NCBI RefSeq assembly: GCF_051014445.1
Contig: NW_027488377.1
Span: 4,960,001-5,024,000, forward strand
Length of the DNA: 64,000 nt
Direction: 5' to 3'
Origin: Colletes latitarsis
Taxonomy: Eukaryota > Arthropoda > Insecta > Hymenoptera > Colletidae
Positions 38,301 through 48,716 of the stretch are shown piece after piece. The notes beneath the pieces are model-generated. The model was not told the origin of the DNA and did not search any database. It saw only the letters and a list, made by a program, of their open reading frames with translations. A program made the position numbers and the translations under genes. Position 1 is the first letter of the stretch. Every line of letters begins with the position of its first letter.

Positions 38301-40452
38301 CCAGACCTAACCTAGACCTAACATGCGTTATCCTCTAAAATATAGATCGAAACCATGTTTAATCGACTGTTTCAGTGTGGTACCACCACATAACCACCTG
38401 ATCCTAACCTGAAAAAGCCCGGGATCTGTTCAACGAGTATGTGAAGAATGCGAAGATATGAGACTCATGAGAGCAAATTCCAGACCTAACCCAGACCTAA
38501 CATGCGTTATCCTCCAAAATATTGATCGAGACCAGGTTTAGTCGACTGCTTCAGTGTGGTACCACATTACTACGTGATCCAAACCAGAAAAGGGCAAGGA
38601 TCAGGCCAACAAGTATGAGAAATATGCGAAAGTATGAGCCAGATGAGGGCAAATCCTAGACCTAACCTAGACCTAACATGCGTTATCCTCTAAAATGTTG
38701 ACCGAGACTAGGTTTCATGGACTGTTTCAATGTGGTACCAAATTACCACGTGATCAAAAACAGAAAAAGCCCTGGATCAGGCCAACATGTATGAGAAGAA
38801 TGCGAAAGTATGAGCTAGATGCGGGCAAATCCAAGAACTAAACCAGACCTAACATGCGTTATCATCTAAAATATTGATCGAAACCAGGTTTAATCGACTG
38901 TTTCAGTGTGGTACCACATTACTGTGTGACCCAATCCAGAAAAAGCAAAGGATCTGGCTAACAAGTATGAGAAATATGCGAAAATATGAGCCTGATGAGG
39001 GCAAATCCCACACCTAACCGAGACCTAACCGGCGTTATCCTCTAAAATGTTCTTCGTGCCTAGGGTTAATCGGCTGTTTCAGTGTGGTACGACATTACTA
39101 CCTGTTCCAAACCAGAAATAACCCAGGATCTGTTCAACGAGTATGTGAAGAATGCGAAGATATGAGACTGATGAGAGCAAATTCCAGACCTAACCCAGAC
39201 CTAACATGCGTTATCCTCCAAAATATTGATCGAGACCAGGTTTAGTCGACTGCTTCAGTGTGGTACCACATTACTACGTGATCCAAACCAGAAAAGGGCA
39301 AGGATCAGGCCAACAAGTATGAGAAATATGCGAAAATATGAGCCTGATGAGGGCAAATCCCAGGCCTAACCTTGACCTAACATGCGTTATCCTCTAAAAT
39401 GTTGATCGTGTCCAGGTTTAATCGTCTGTTTCAGTGTGATACCATGTTACTACAGAATCCAAACCAGAAATAACCCGGAATCTGGTCATCAAGTATGAGA
39501 AATATGCGAAAGTATGAGTCTGATGAGGGCTAATCCCAGGCCTAACCTAGACCTAACATGCGTTATCCTCTAAAATATTGATCGAAACCAGGTTTCATGG
39601 ACTGTTTCAGTGTGATACCACATTACTACGTGATTCAAACCAAAAAAAACGCAGGATCTGTTCAACAAGTATGTGAAGAATGCGAAGATATGAGACTGAT
39701 GAGAGCAAATTCCAGACCTAACCCAGACCTAACATGCGTTATCCTCTAAAATATTGATCGAGACCAGGTAAAATTGACTGTTTCAGTGCGGTACTACATT
39801 ACTGTGTGATCCAATCCAGAAAAAGCAAAGGATCTGGCTAACAAGTATGAGAAATATGGGAAAGTATGAGCCTCATGAGGGCAAATCCTAGACCTAACCC
39901 AGACCTAACATGCGTTATCATCTAGAATATTGATCGAAACCTGGTTTAATCGACTGCTTCAGTGTGATACCATATTACTACATAATCCAATCCAGAAATA
40001 ACCCAGAATCTGGCCATCAAGTATGAGAAATATGCGGAACTACGAGCCTGTAGAGAGCAAATCCCAGACCTAACCTAGACCTAACATGCGTTATCCTCTA
40101 AAATATAGATCGAAACCATGTTTAATCGACTGTTTCAGTGTGGTACCACCACATAACCACCTGATCCTAACCTGAAAAAGCCCGGGATCTGTTCAACGAG
40201 TATGTGAAGAATGCGAAGATATGAGACTCATGAGAGCAAATTCCAGACCTAACCCAGACCTAACATGCGTTATCCTCCAAAATATTGATCGAGACCAGGT
40301 TTAGTCGACTGCTTCAGTGTGGTACCACATTACTACGTGATCCAAACCAGAAAAGGGCAAGGATCAGGCCAACAAGTATGAGAAATATGCGAAAGTATGA
40401 GCCAGATGAGGGCAAATCCTAGACCTAACCTAGACCTAACATGCGTTATCCT
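35341..40452. repeat. 10-monomer higher-order repeat (1763 bp x 2.9)
   Basis: The marker 'atgttcttcgtgcctaggg' occurs at 35521, 37284 and 39047, exactly 1763 bp apart (10 monomers). Copies are about 35341-37103, 37104-38866 and 38867-40452, the third being shortened. Copies differ by isolated bases: near 35,954 the first reads 'cccagaatctgg' where the other two read 'cccggaatctgg'. Confidence 0.9.
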
Positions 40453-41513
40453 CTAAAATATTGATCGAAACCAGGTTTCATGGACTGTTTCAATGTGGTA
40501 CCACATTACCACGTGATCAAAAACAGAAAAAGCCCAGGATCAGGCCTACATGTATGAGAAATATGCGAAAGTATGAGCCTCGTGAGGGTAAATCCCAGAC
40601 CCAACCCAGACCTAACATGCGATATCCTTTAAAATTTTGACCGAGACTAGGTTTCATGGACTGTTTCAGTGTGGTACCACATTACCACGTGATTCAAACC
40701 AGAAAAAACGCAGGGTCTGTTCAACAAGTATGTGAAGAATGCGAAGATATGAGACTGATGAAAGCATATTACAGACCTAACCTAGACCTAGCATGAGTTA
40801 TCCTCTAAAATATTGATCGAGACCAGGTTTAGTCGACTGCTCCAGTGTGGTACCACATTACTACGTGATCCAAACCAGAAAAGGGCAAGGATCAGGCCAA
40901 CAAGTATGAGAAATATGCGAAAGTATGAGCCAGATGAGGGCAAATCCTAGACCTAACCTAGACCTAACATGCGTTATCCTCTAAAATATTGATCGAAACC
41001 AGGTTTCATGGACTGTTTCAATGTGGTACCACATTCCCACGTGATCAAAAACAGAAAAAGCCCAGGATCAGGCCAACATGTATGAGAAATATGCGAAAGA
41101 ATGAGCCTCGTGAGGGTAAATCCCAGACCCAACCCAGACCTAACATGCGTTATCCTCTAAAATATTGATCGAGACCAGGTTTAGTCGACTGTTTCAGTGT
41201 GATACCATGTTACCACCTGATCCAAACCAGAAAAATCCCTGGATCTGTTCAACAAGTATGCGAAAAATGCGAAAGTATGAGCCAGATGAGGGCAAATCCT
41301 AGACCTAGCCCAGACCTAACATGCGTTGTGCTCTAAAATATTGATCGAGACCATGTAAAATTGACTGTTTCAGTGTGGTACTACATTACTGTGTGATCCA
41401 ATCCAGGAAAAGCAAAGGATCTGGCTAGCAAGTATGAGAAATATGGGAAAGTATGAGCCTGATGAGGGCAAATCCCACACCTAACCGAGTCCTAACCGGC
41501 GTTATCCTCTAAA
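40453..41513. repeat. Family B satellite with a partial 3-monomer repeat
   Basis: A monomer with 'aatgtggtaccacatt' and 'gtgatcaaaaacag' appears near 40,455 and again near 40,985, about 529 bp (3 monomers) apart, with intervening monomers similar in order. The rest is single family B monomers. This block is the model for 62,824-63,533 on the far side of the retrotransposon. Confidence 0.7.
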
Positions 41514-44500
41514 ATGTTGATCGTGTCCAGGTTTAATCGACTGCATCAGTGTGGTACCACGTTACTACCTGATCCAAACCGGAAAAAGCCCAGGATCAGG
41601 CCAACAAGTATGAGAAATATGGGAAAGTATGAGCCTCATGAGGTCAAATCCCAGACCTAACCCGGACCTAACATGCGATATCGTTTAAAATATTGACCGA
41701 GACCAGGTCTGATGGACTGTTTCAGTGTGGTACCACATTACCACGTGATACAATCTAGAAAAAACGCAGGATCTGTTCAACAAGTATGTGAAGAATGCGA
41801 AGGTATGAGACTGATGAGAGCAAATTCCAGGCCTAACCTAGACCTAGCATGAGTTATCCTCTAAAATATTGATCGAGACCAGGTAAAGTTGACTGTTTCA
41901 ATGTGGTACTACATTACTGTGTGATCCAATCCAGAAAAAGCAAAGGTTCTGTTTAACAAGTATGCGAAAATTGCGAAAGTATGAGTCTGATGAGGGCTAA
42001 TCCCAGGCCTAACCTAGACCTAACATGCTTTATCCTCTAAAATATTGATCGAAACCATATTTCATGGACTGTTTCAGTGTGATACCACATTACTACGTGA
42101 TTCAAACCAGAAAAAACGCAGGATCTGTTCAACAAGTATGTGAAGAATGCGAAGGTATGAGACTGATGAGAGCAAACTCCAGATCTAACCAAAACCTAAC
42201 ATGCGTTATCCTCTAAAATATTGATCGAGACCAGGTTTAATCGACTGTTTCCGTGTGGCACCACATTACTACGTGATCCAAACCAGAAAAAACGCAGGAT
42301 CTGTCCAACAAGTATGTGAAGAATGCGAAAGTATGAGCCAGATGCGGGCAAATCCAAGAACTAAACCAGACCTAACATGCGTTACCATCTAAAATATTGA
42401 TCGAAACCAGGTTTAATCGACCGTTTCAGTGTGGTACCACATTACTGTGTGACCCAATCCAGAAAAAGAAAAAGGATCTGGCTAACAAGTATGCGAAAAA
42501 TGCGAAAGTATGAGTCTGATGAGGGCTAATCCCAGGCCTAACCTAGACATAACATGCGATATCCTTTGAAATATTGACCGACACTAGGTTTCATGGACTG
42601 TTTCAGTGTGGTACCACATTACCACGTGATTCAATCCAGAAGAAACCCAGGATCTTTACAACAAGTATGTGAAAAATGCGAAAGTATGATCCAGATGAGG
42701 GCAAATCCTAGACCTAACCCGGACCTAACATGCGTTATCCTCTAAAATATTGATCGAAACCAGGTTTAATCGACTGTTTCACTGTGGTACGACATTACAA
42801 CCTGATCCAAACCAGAAATAACCCAGCATCTGTTCAACAAGTATGCGAAAAATGCGAAAGTATGAGTCTGATGAGTGCTAATCCCAGGCCTAACCTAGAC
42901 CTAGCATGAGTTATCCTCTAAAATATTGATCGAGACCAGGTAAAGTTGACTGTTTCTGTGTGGTACTACATTACTGTGTGATCCAATCCAGAAAAAGCAA
43001 AGGATCTGGCTAACAAGTATGAGAAATATGGGAAAGTATGAGCCTGATGAGAGCAAATTCCAGACCTAACCCAGACCTAACATGCGATATCGTTTAAAAT
43101 ATTGACCGAGACCAGGTTTGATGGACTGTTTCAGTGTGGTCCCACATTACCACGTGATCCAAAACTGAAAAAGCCCAGGATCAGGCCAACATGTATGAGA
43201 AATATGCGAAAGTATGAGCCTCATGAGGGTAAATCCCAGACCTAACCGAGACCTAACATGCGATATCCTTTGAAATATTGACCGACACTAGGTTTCATGG
43301 ACTGTTTCAATGTGGTACCACATTACCACGTGATTCAATCCAGAAAAAACCCAGGATCTTTACAACAAGTATGTGAAAAATGCGAAAGTATGAGCCAGAT
43401 GAGGGCAAATCCTAGACCTAACCCGGACCTAACATGCGTTATCATCTAAAATATTGATCGAACCCAGGTTTAATCGACTGTTTCAGTGTGGTACCACGTT
43501 ACTGTGTGACCCAATCCAGAAAAAGCACAGGATCTGGCAAACAAGTATGAGAAACATGCGGAAGTATGAGCCTGATGAGGGCAAATCCCACACCAAACCG
43601 AGACCTAACCGGCGTTATCCTCTAAAATGTTGATCGTGTCCAGGTTTAATCGACTGCATCAGTGTGGTACCACGTTACTACCTGATCCAAACCGGAAAAA
43701 GCCCAGGATCAGGCCAACAAGTATGAGAAATATGGGAAAGTATGAGCCTCATGAGGGCAAATCCCAGACCTAACCCGGACCTAACATGCGATATCGTTTA
43801 TAATATTGACCGAGACCAGGTCTGATGTACTGTTTCAGTGTGGTACCACATTACCACGTGATACAATCTAGAAAAAACGCAGGATCTGTTCAACAAGTAT
43901 GTGAAGAATGCGAAGGTATGAGACTGATGAGAGCAAATTCCAGGCCTAACCTAGACCTAGCATGAGTTATCCTCTAAAATATTGATCGAGACCAGGTAAA
44001 GTTGACTGTTTCAATGTGGTACTACATTACTGTGTGATCCAATCCAGAAAAAGCAAAGGTTCTGTTTAACAAGTATGCGAAAAATGCGAAAGTATGAGTC
44101 TGATGAGGGCTAATCCCAGGCCTAACCTAGACCTAACATGCGTTATCCTCTAAAATATTGATCGAAACCACATTTCATGGACTGTTTCAGTGTGATACCA
44201 CATTACTACGTGATTCAAACCAGAAAAAACGCAGGATCTGTTCAACAAGTATGTGAAGAATGCGAAGGTATGAGACTGATGAGAGCAAACTCCAGATCTA
44301 ACCAAGACCTAACATGCGTTATCCTCTAAAATATTGATCGAGACCAGGTTTAATCGACTGTTTCCGTGTGGCACCACATTACTACGTGATCCAAACCAGA
44401 AAAAACGCAGGATCTGTCCAACAAGTATGTGAAGAATGCGAAAGTATGAGCCAGATGCGGGCAAATCCAAGAACTAAACCAGACCTAACATGCGTTACCA

Positions 44501-45739
44501 TCTAAAATATTGATCGAAACCAGATTTAATCGACCGTTTCAGTGTGGTACCACATTACTGTGTGACCCAATCCAGAAAAAGCAAAGGATCTGGCTAACAA
44601 GTATGTGAAAAATGCGAAAGTATGAGTCTGATGAGGGCTAATCCCAGGCCTAACCTAGACATAACATGCGATATCCTTTGAAATATTGACCGACACTAGG
44701 TTTCATGGACTGTTTCAGTGTGGTACCACATTACCACGTGATTCAATCCAGAAGAAACCCAGGATCTTTACAACAAGTATGTGAAAAATGCGAAAGTATG
44801 ATCCAGATGAGGGCAAATCCTAGACCTAACCCGGACCTAACATGCGTTATCCTCTAAAATATTGATCGAAACCAGGTTTAATCGACTGTTTCACTGTGGT
44901 ACGACATTACAACCTGATCCAAACCAGAAATAACCCAGCATCTGTTCAACAAGTATGCGAAAAATGCGAAAGTATGAGTCTGATGAGTGCTAATCCCAGG
45001 CCTAACTTAGACCTAGCATGAGTTATCCTCTAAAATATTGATCGAGACCAGGTAAAGTTGACTGTTTCTGTGTGGTACTACATTACTGTGTGATCCAATC
45101 CAGAAAAAGCAAAGGATCTGGCTAACAAGTATGAGAAATATGGGAAAGTATGAGCCTGATGAGAGCAAATTCCAGACCTAACCCAGACCTAACATGCGAT
45201 ATCGTTTAAAATATTGACCGAGACCAGGTTTGATGGACTGTTTCAGTGTGGTCCCACATTACCACGTGATCCAAAACTGAAAAAGCCCAGGATCAGGCCA
45301 ACATGTATGAGAAATATGCGAAAGTATGAGCCTCATGAGGGTAAATCCCAGACCTGACCGAGACCTAACATGCGATATCCTTTGAAATATTGACCGACAC
45401 TAGGTTTCATGGACTGTTTCAGTGTGGTACCACATTACCACGTGATTCAATCCAGAAAAAACCCAGGATCTTTACAACAAGTATGTGAAAAATGCGAAAG
45501 TATGAGCCAGATGAGGGCAAATCCTAGACCTAACCCGGACCTAACATGCGTTATCATCTAAAATATTGATCGAACCCAGGTTTAATCGACTGTTTCAGTG
45601 TGGTACCACGTTACTGTGTGACCCAATCCAGAAAAAGCACAGGATCTGGCAAACAAGTATGAGAAACATGCGGAAGTATGAGCCTGATGAGGGCAAATCC
45701 CACACCAAACCGAGACCTAACCGGCGTTATCCTCTAAAA
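41514..45739. repeat. 12-monomer higher-order repeat (2113 bp x 2)
   Basis: Copy 1 is 41514-43626 and copy 2 43627-45739. Both begin with 'atgttgatcgtgtccagg', and landmarks such as the 'gaacccaggtttaatcg' monomer recur at +2113 bp. Small differences include an extra base in 'agaaaaagaaaaagg' near 42,466 and 'gatgtactg' near 43,825 against 'gatggactg' in copy 1. After 45739 the next monomer starts 'atgttcatcgtgactaggg', so the tandem repeat stops there. Confidence 0.87.
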
Positions 45740-46997
45740 TGTTCATCGTGACTAGGGTTAATCAGGCTGTTTCAGTGTGGTACCACATTACTACCTGATC
45801 CAAACTAGAAGAAACCCAGGATCCGTTCAACAAGTATGTGAAGAATGCGAAAGTATGAACCAGATGAGGGCAAATGCAAGACCTAAACCAGACCCAACAT
45901 GCGTTATCCTCAAAAATATTGATCGAAACCAGGTTTAATCGACTGGTTCCGTGTGGCACCACATTACTACGTGATCCAAACCAGAAACAGTACAGAATCT
46001 GTCCATCAAGTATGAGATATATGCGGAGGTACGAGCCTGATGAGAGCATATCCCAGTCCTAACCTAGTCCTAACATGCGTTTTCCTCTAAAATTTAGATC
46101 GAAACCAGGTTTAGTCGACTGTTTCGGTGTGGTACCGCATTACCACCTGATCCAAACCAGAAAAAACCCAGGATCTGTCCAACAAGTACGTGAAGAATGC
46201 GAAAGTATGAGCCAGATGAGGGCAAATCCTAGACCTAACCGAGACCTAACATGCGTTTTCATCTAAAATATTGATCAAAACCAGGTTTAATCGACTGTTT
46301 CAGTGTGGTACCACATTACTGCGTGATCCAAACCAGAAAAAGCCCAGGATCTGGCCAACTAGTATTTGAAATATGCGAAAGCATGAGCCTGATGCGGGCA
46401 AATCCTGGATCTAACCCAGACCTAACCGGCATGATCCTCTAAACTGATGATCGTGGCCAGGGTTAGTCGACTGTTGCAGTGTGGTATCACATTTCTACGT
46501 GATCCAAACCAGAAAAAACCCAGGATCTGTTCAACAAGTATGTGAAGAATGCGAAAGTATGAGCCAGATGCGGGCAAATCCAAGAACTAAACCAGACCTA
46601 ACATGCGTTATCATCTAAAATATTGATCGAAACCAGGTTTAATCGACCGTTTCAGTGTGGTACCACATTACTGTGTCACCCAATCCAAAAAAAGCAAAGG
46701 ATCTGGCTAACAAGTATGAGAAATATGCGAATGTATAAGCCAGATGAGGGCAAATCCTAGACCTAACCCAGACCTAACATGCGTTATCATCTAGAATATT
46801 GATCGGAACCTGGTTTAATCGACTGTTTCAGTGTGGTACGACATTACTACCTGATCCAAACCAGAAATAACCCAGGATCTGTTCAACAAGAATGCGAAAA
46901 ATGCGAAAGTATGAGTCTGATGAGGGCTAATCCCAGGTCTAACCTAGACCTAACATGCGTTATCCTCTAAAATATTGATCGAAACCAGGTTTAATTG
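45740..46997. repeat. Family B satellite, copy of 33,233-34,490
   Basis: Co-linear with 33,233-34,490 at +12,507 bp and nearly identical. Differences include 'gaaacagtacagaatc' near 45,984 against 'gaaaaagtccagaatc' near 33,477. The match ends near 46,997, where this copy continues with 'cagtatggtaccacattac' while the other has 'cagtgtggtaccacattac'. Confidence 0.8.
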
Positions 46998-48186
46998 ACT
47001 GTTTCAGTATGGTACCACATTACTATGTGACCCAAACCAGAGAAAACCCAGGATCTGTTCAAGAAGTATGTGAAGAATGCGAATGTATGAGACTGATGAG
47101 GGCAAATCCTGGACCTAACCCAGACCTAACATATGTTATCCTCTAAAATATTGATGGAAACCAGGTTTAATTGACTGTTTCAGTGTGGTACCACATTACT
47201 ACGTGATCCAAACCAGCAAAATCCGGGGATGTGTTCAACATGTATGTTAAAACTGCGTAAGTATGACCCTGATGAGGGCAAATCCCAGACCTAACCTTGA
47301 CCTAACATGTGTTATCCACTAAAATATTAATCGAAACCAGGTTCAATGGCCTGTTTCAGTGTGGTACCACATTACTACGTGATCGAAACAAGAAAAAACG
47401 CAGGATCTGTTCGAGAAGTATGTGAAGAATGCGAAAGTATGAGACTGATGAGGGCAAACTCTAGACCTAACCTAGACCTAACATATGTTATCCTCTAAAA
47501 TATTGATGGAAACCAGGTTTAATTGACTGTATCAGTGTGGTACCACATTACTATGTGATCCAACCCAGAACAAACCCAGGATCTGTTCAAGAAGTATGTG
47601 AAGAATGCGAATGTATGAGACTGATGAGGGCTAATCCTGGACCTAACCCAGACCTAGCATGTGTTATTCTCTATAATATTGATGGAAACCAGGTTTAATT
47701 GACTGTTTCAGTGTGGTACCACATTACTACGTGATCCAAACCAGCAAAATACAGGGATCTGTTCAACAAGTATGTGAGGAATGCGAAAGTATGAGCCTGA
47801 TGTGGGCAAATCCCAGGCCTAACCTAGACATAACATGCGTTATCCTCTAAAATATTGATCGAAACCAGGTTTAATGGACTGTTTCAGTGTGGTACCACAT
47901 TACTACGTGATCCAAACCGGAAAAAGCCTAGAATCTGGCCATCAAGTATGAGAAATATGCGAAAGTACGAGCCCGATGAGAGCAGATGCCAGACCTAACC
48001 TAGACCTAACATGAATTATTCTCTAAAATATTGATCGAAACCAGGTTTAATGGACTGTTTCAGTGTGGTACCACATTACTACGTGATCCAATCCAGAAAA
48101 AGCCCAGGATCTCTTCAACAAGTATGTGAAAAACGCGAAAGTATGAGCCTGATGAGGGCAAATCCCGGACCTATCCCAGACATAAC
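46998..48186. repeat. Family B satellite, local subfamily left of the retrotransposon
   Basis: About 7 monomers with local words such as 'aacatatgttatcc' and 'gatggaaacc'. The last one carries 'cctatcccagacataac' and is cut by the retrotransposon. The monomers at about 47,690-48,030 are matched at about 55,796-56,137 beyond the element. No gene is seen. Confidence 0.8.
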
Positions 48187-48188
48187 TT
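48173..48188. repeat. Target-site duplication, left copy
   Basis: Reads atcccagacataactt and is identical to 54167-54182. The last two bases are ambiguous because they merge with the T run that represents the element's poly(A) tail, so the duplication is 14-16 bp. This is the side of the element's 3' end. Confidence 0.92.
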
Positions 48189-48201
48189 TTTTTTTTTTTT
48201 T
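48187..48201 (-). other. Retrotransposon poly(A) tail
   Basis: Fifteen T residues on the plus strand equal an A15 tail on the element's strand (13 if two belong to the duplication). It directly abuts the left target-site duplication, as expected for target-primed reverse transcription starting at a poly(A) 3' end. Confidence 0.93.
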
Positions 48202-48272
48202 CTCGTGGGGAAAATCTTCGAAAGACTCCCACCCACCTCCTTGGGGAGAGGTGGGAGGGGTGTGTGAGATTC

Positions 48273-48300
48273 CCCGCGCCCGTACAACGACAGGCGCGGG
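48273..48300 (-). other. 3' UTR stem-loop (8-bp GC stem)
   Basis: cccgcgcc (48273-48280) pairs with ggcgcggg (48293-48300) around a 12-base loop. It is the perfect hairpin nearest the poly(A) tail, about 70 bases from it. Confidence 0.7.
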
Positions 48301-48343
48301 ACCTACCCACTAAAAACCCCACGGTGACCCTTCGGCACGCTTT

Positions 48344-48389
48344 GGGAGGATACCGGGAATCGCTCGAAGCATTCTTCCGGTATCCTCCC
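48344..48389 (-). other. 3' UTR stem-loop (13-bp perfect stem)
   Basis: gggaggataccgg at 48344-48356 is the exact reverse complement of ccggtatcctccc at 48377-48389, with a 20-base loop. It is the longest perfect stem in the 3' UTR and lies about 145 bases from the poly(A) tract, in the region where LINE reverse transcriptases commonly recognise their template. Function is inferred. Confidence 0.8.
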
Positions 48390-48454
48390 CGTGCCCGCGC
48401 TTTCGCGCCCATCCCCCGGGGGACAATCGGTCCCCCCAGTAGACACACTGCCTC

Positions 48455-48491
48455 ATAGCGGCGGGACGGGGCCACTCCATCCCGCCGCTAT
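48455..48491 (-). other. 3' UTR stem-loop (12-bp perfect stem)
   Basis: atagcggcggga (48455-48466) is the exact reverse complement of tcccgccgctat (48480-48491), with a 13-base loop. It stands between the 13-bp stem and the pseudoknot-like structure. Confidence 0.78.
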
Positions 48492-48603
48492 CCGTCCCGG
48501 GGCCGCGTTTAGTGGCGGCTGCGAGCCCCAACTCGCAACCGCCCGCGACCCCGTTTCCACCCCTCGGCGGCCGGGCGTTCATGGCCGCACCAGACCGCCG
48601 AGG

Positions 48604-48662
48604 GTGCCTCCCCTTGCGTCGGACCGGTAGGGGGAGGCACTCCTACCCCCAAACGGTCCGAC
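48604..48662 (-). other. Predicted H-type pseudoknot in the retrotransposon 3' UTR
   Basis: Two perfect stems interleave. Stem 1 is gtgcctcccc (48604-48613) with ggggaggcac (48631-48640). Stem 2 is gtcggaccg (48618-48626) with cggtccgac (48654-48662). One arm of stem 2 lies inside the loop of stem 1 and the other lies outside, which is the arrangement of an H-type pseudoknot. Connecting segments are 4, 4 and 13 bases. It lies 54-112 bases downstream of the ORF2 stop. The pairing is read from the sequence; formation in RNA is inference. Confidence 0.7.
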
Positions 48663-48716
48663 CCGTCGCCGCCTGGCGGGAGGAGGGTCCCCTCAGGACC
48701 CCCCTCCCAGCCTAGG

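Larger units (their letters stand above)
1..48186. repeat. Left satellite array, ~176-bp monomer (families A and B)
   Basis: This is an uninterrupted head-to-tail array of a monomer averaging 176 bp, about 274 copies, in one orientation throughout. A typical monomer is about 42% GC and can be phased on the recurring word tgtggtaccaca, which holds a KpnI site. Other recognisable words are ccaggatctgg, aatgcgaaag, ttatcctctaaaat and aaccaggttta. The spacing of equivalent words is 176 bp (for example 3672 to 3848 and 8250 to 8426). Every longer period I measured is within 1-3 bp of a multiple of 176. Family A occupies about 1-28,985 and family B the rest. I infer a centromeric or pericentromeric satellite from array size and HOR organisation; no protein evidence supports that. 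No gene is seen in this interval. Confidence 0.97.
48202..48716 (-). other. Retrotransposon 3' UTR, highly structured
   Basis: About 515 bp lie between the ORF2 stop and the poly(A) tract. I see perfect inverted repeats at 48273-48280/48293-48300 (8 bp), 48344-48356/48377-48389 (13 bp) and 48455-48466/48480-48491 (12 bp), plus an interleaved pair of stems at 48604-48662 described separately. In R2 and SART1, 3' UTR RNA structure is known to be needed for recognition by the ORF2 protein at the start of reverse transcription. A similar role here is inference. The short open frames in this stretch, on either strand, look like by-products of high GC. Confidence 0.85.

Noticed and set aside
48047..48475. 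Open frames crossing the satellite-retrotransposon junction
   Set aside because: They are chance fusions of satellite sequence, poly(T) and 3' UTR. They arose only through the insertion.
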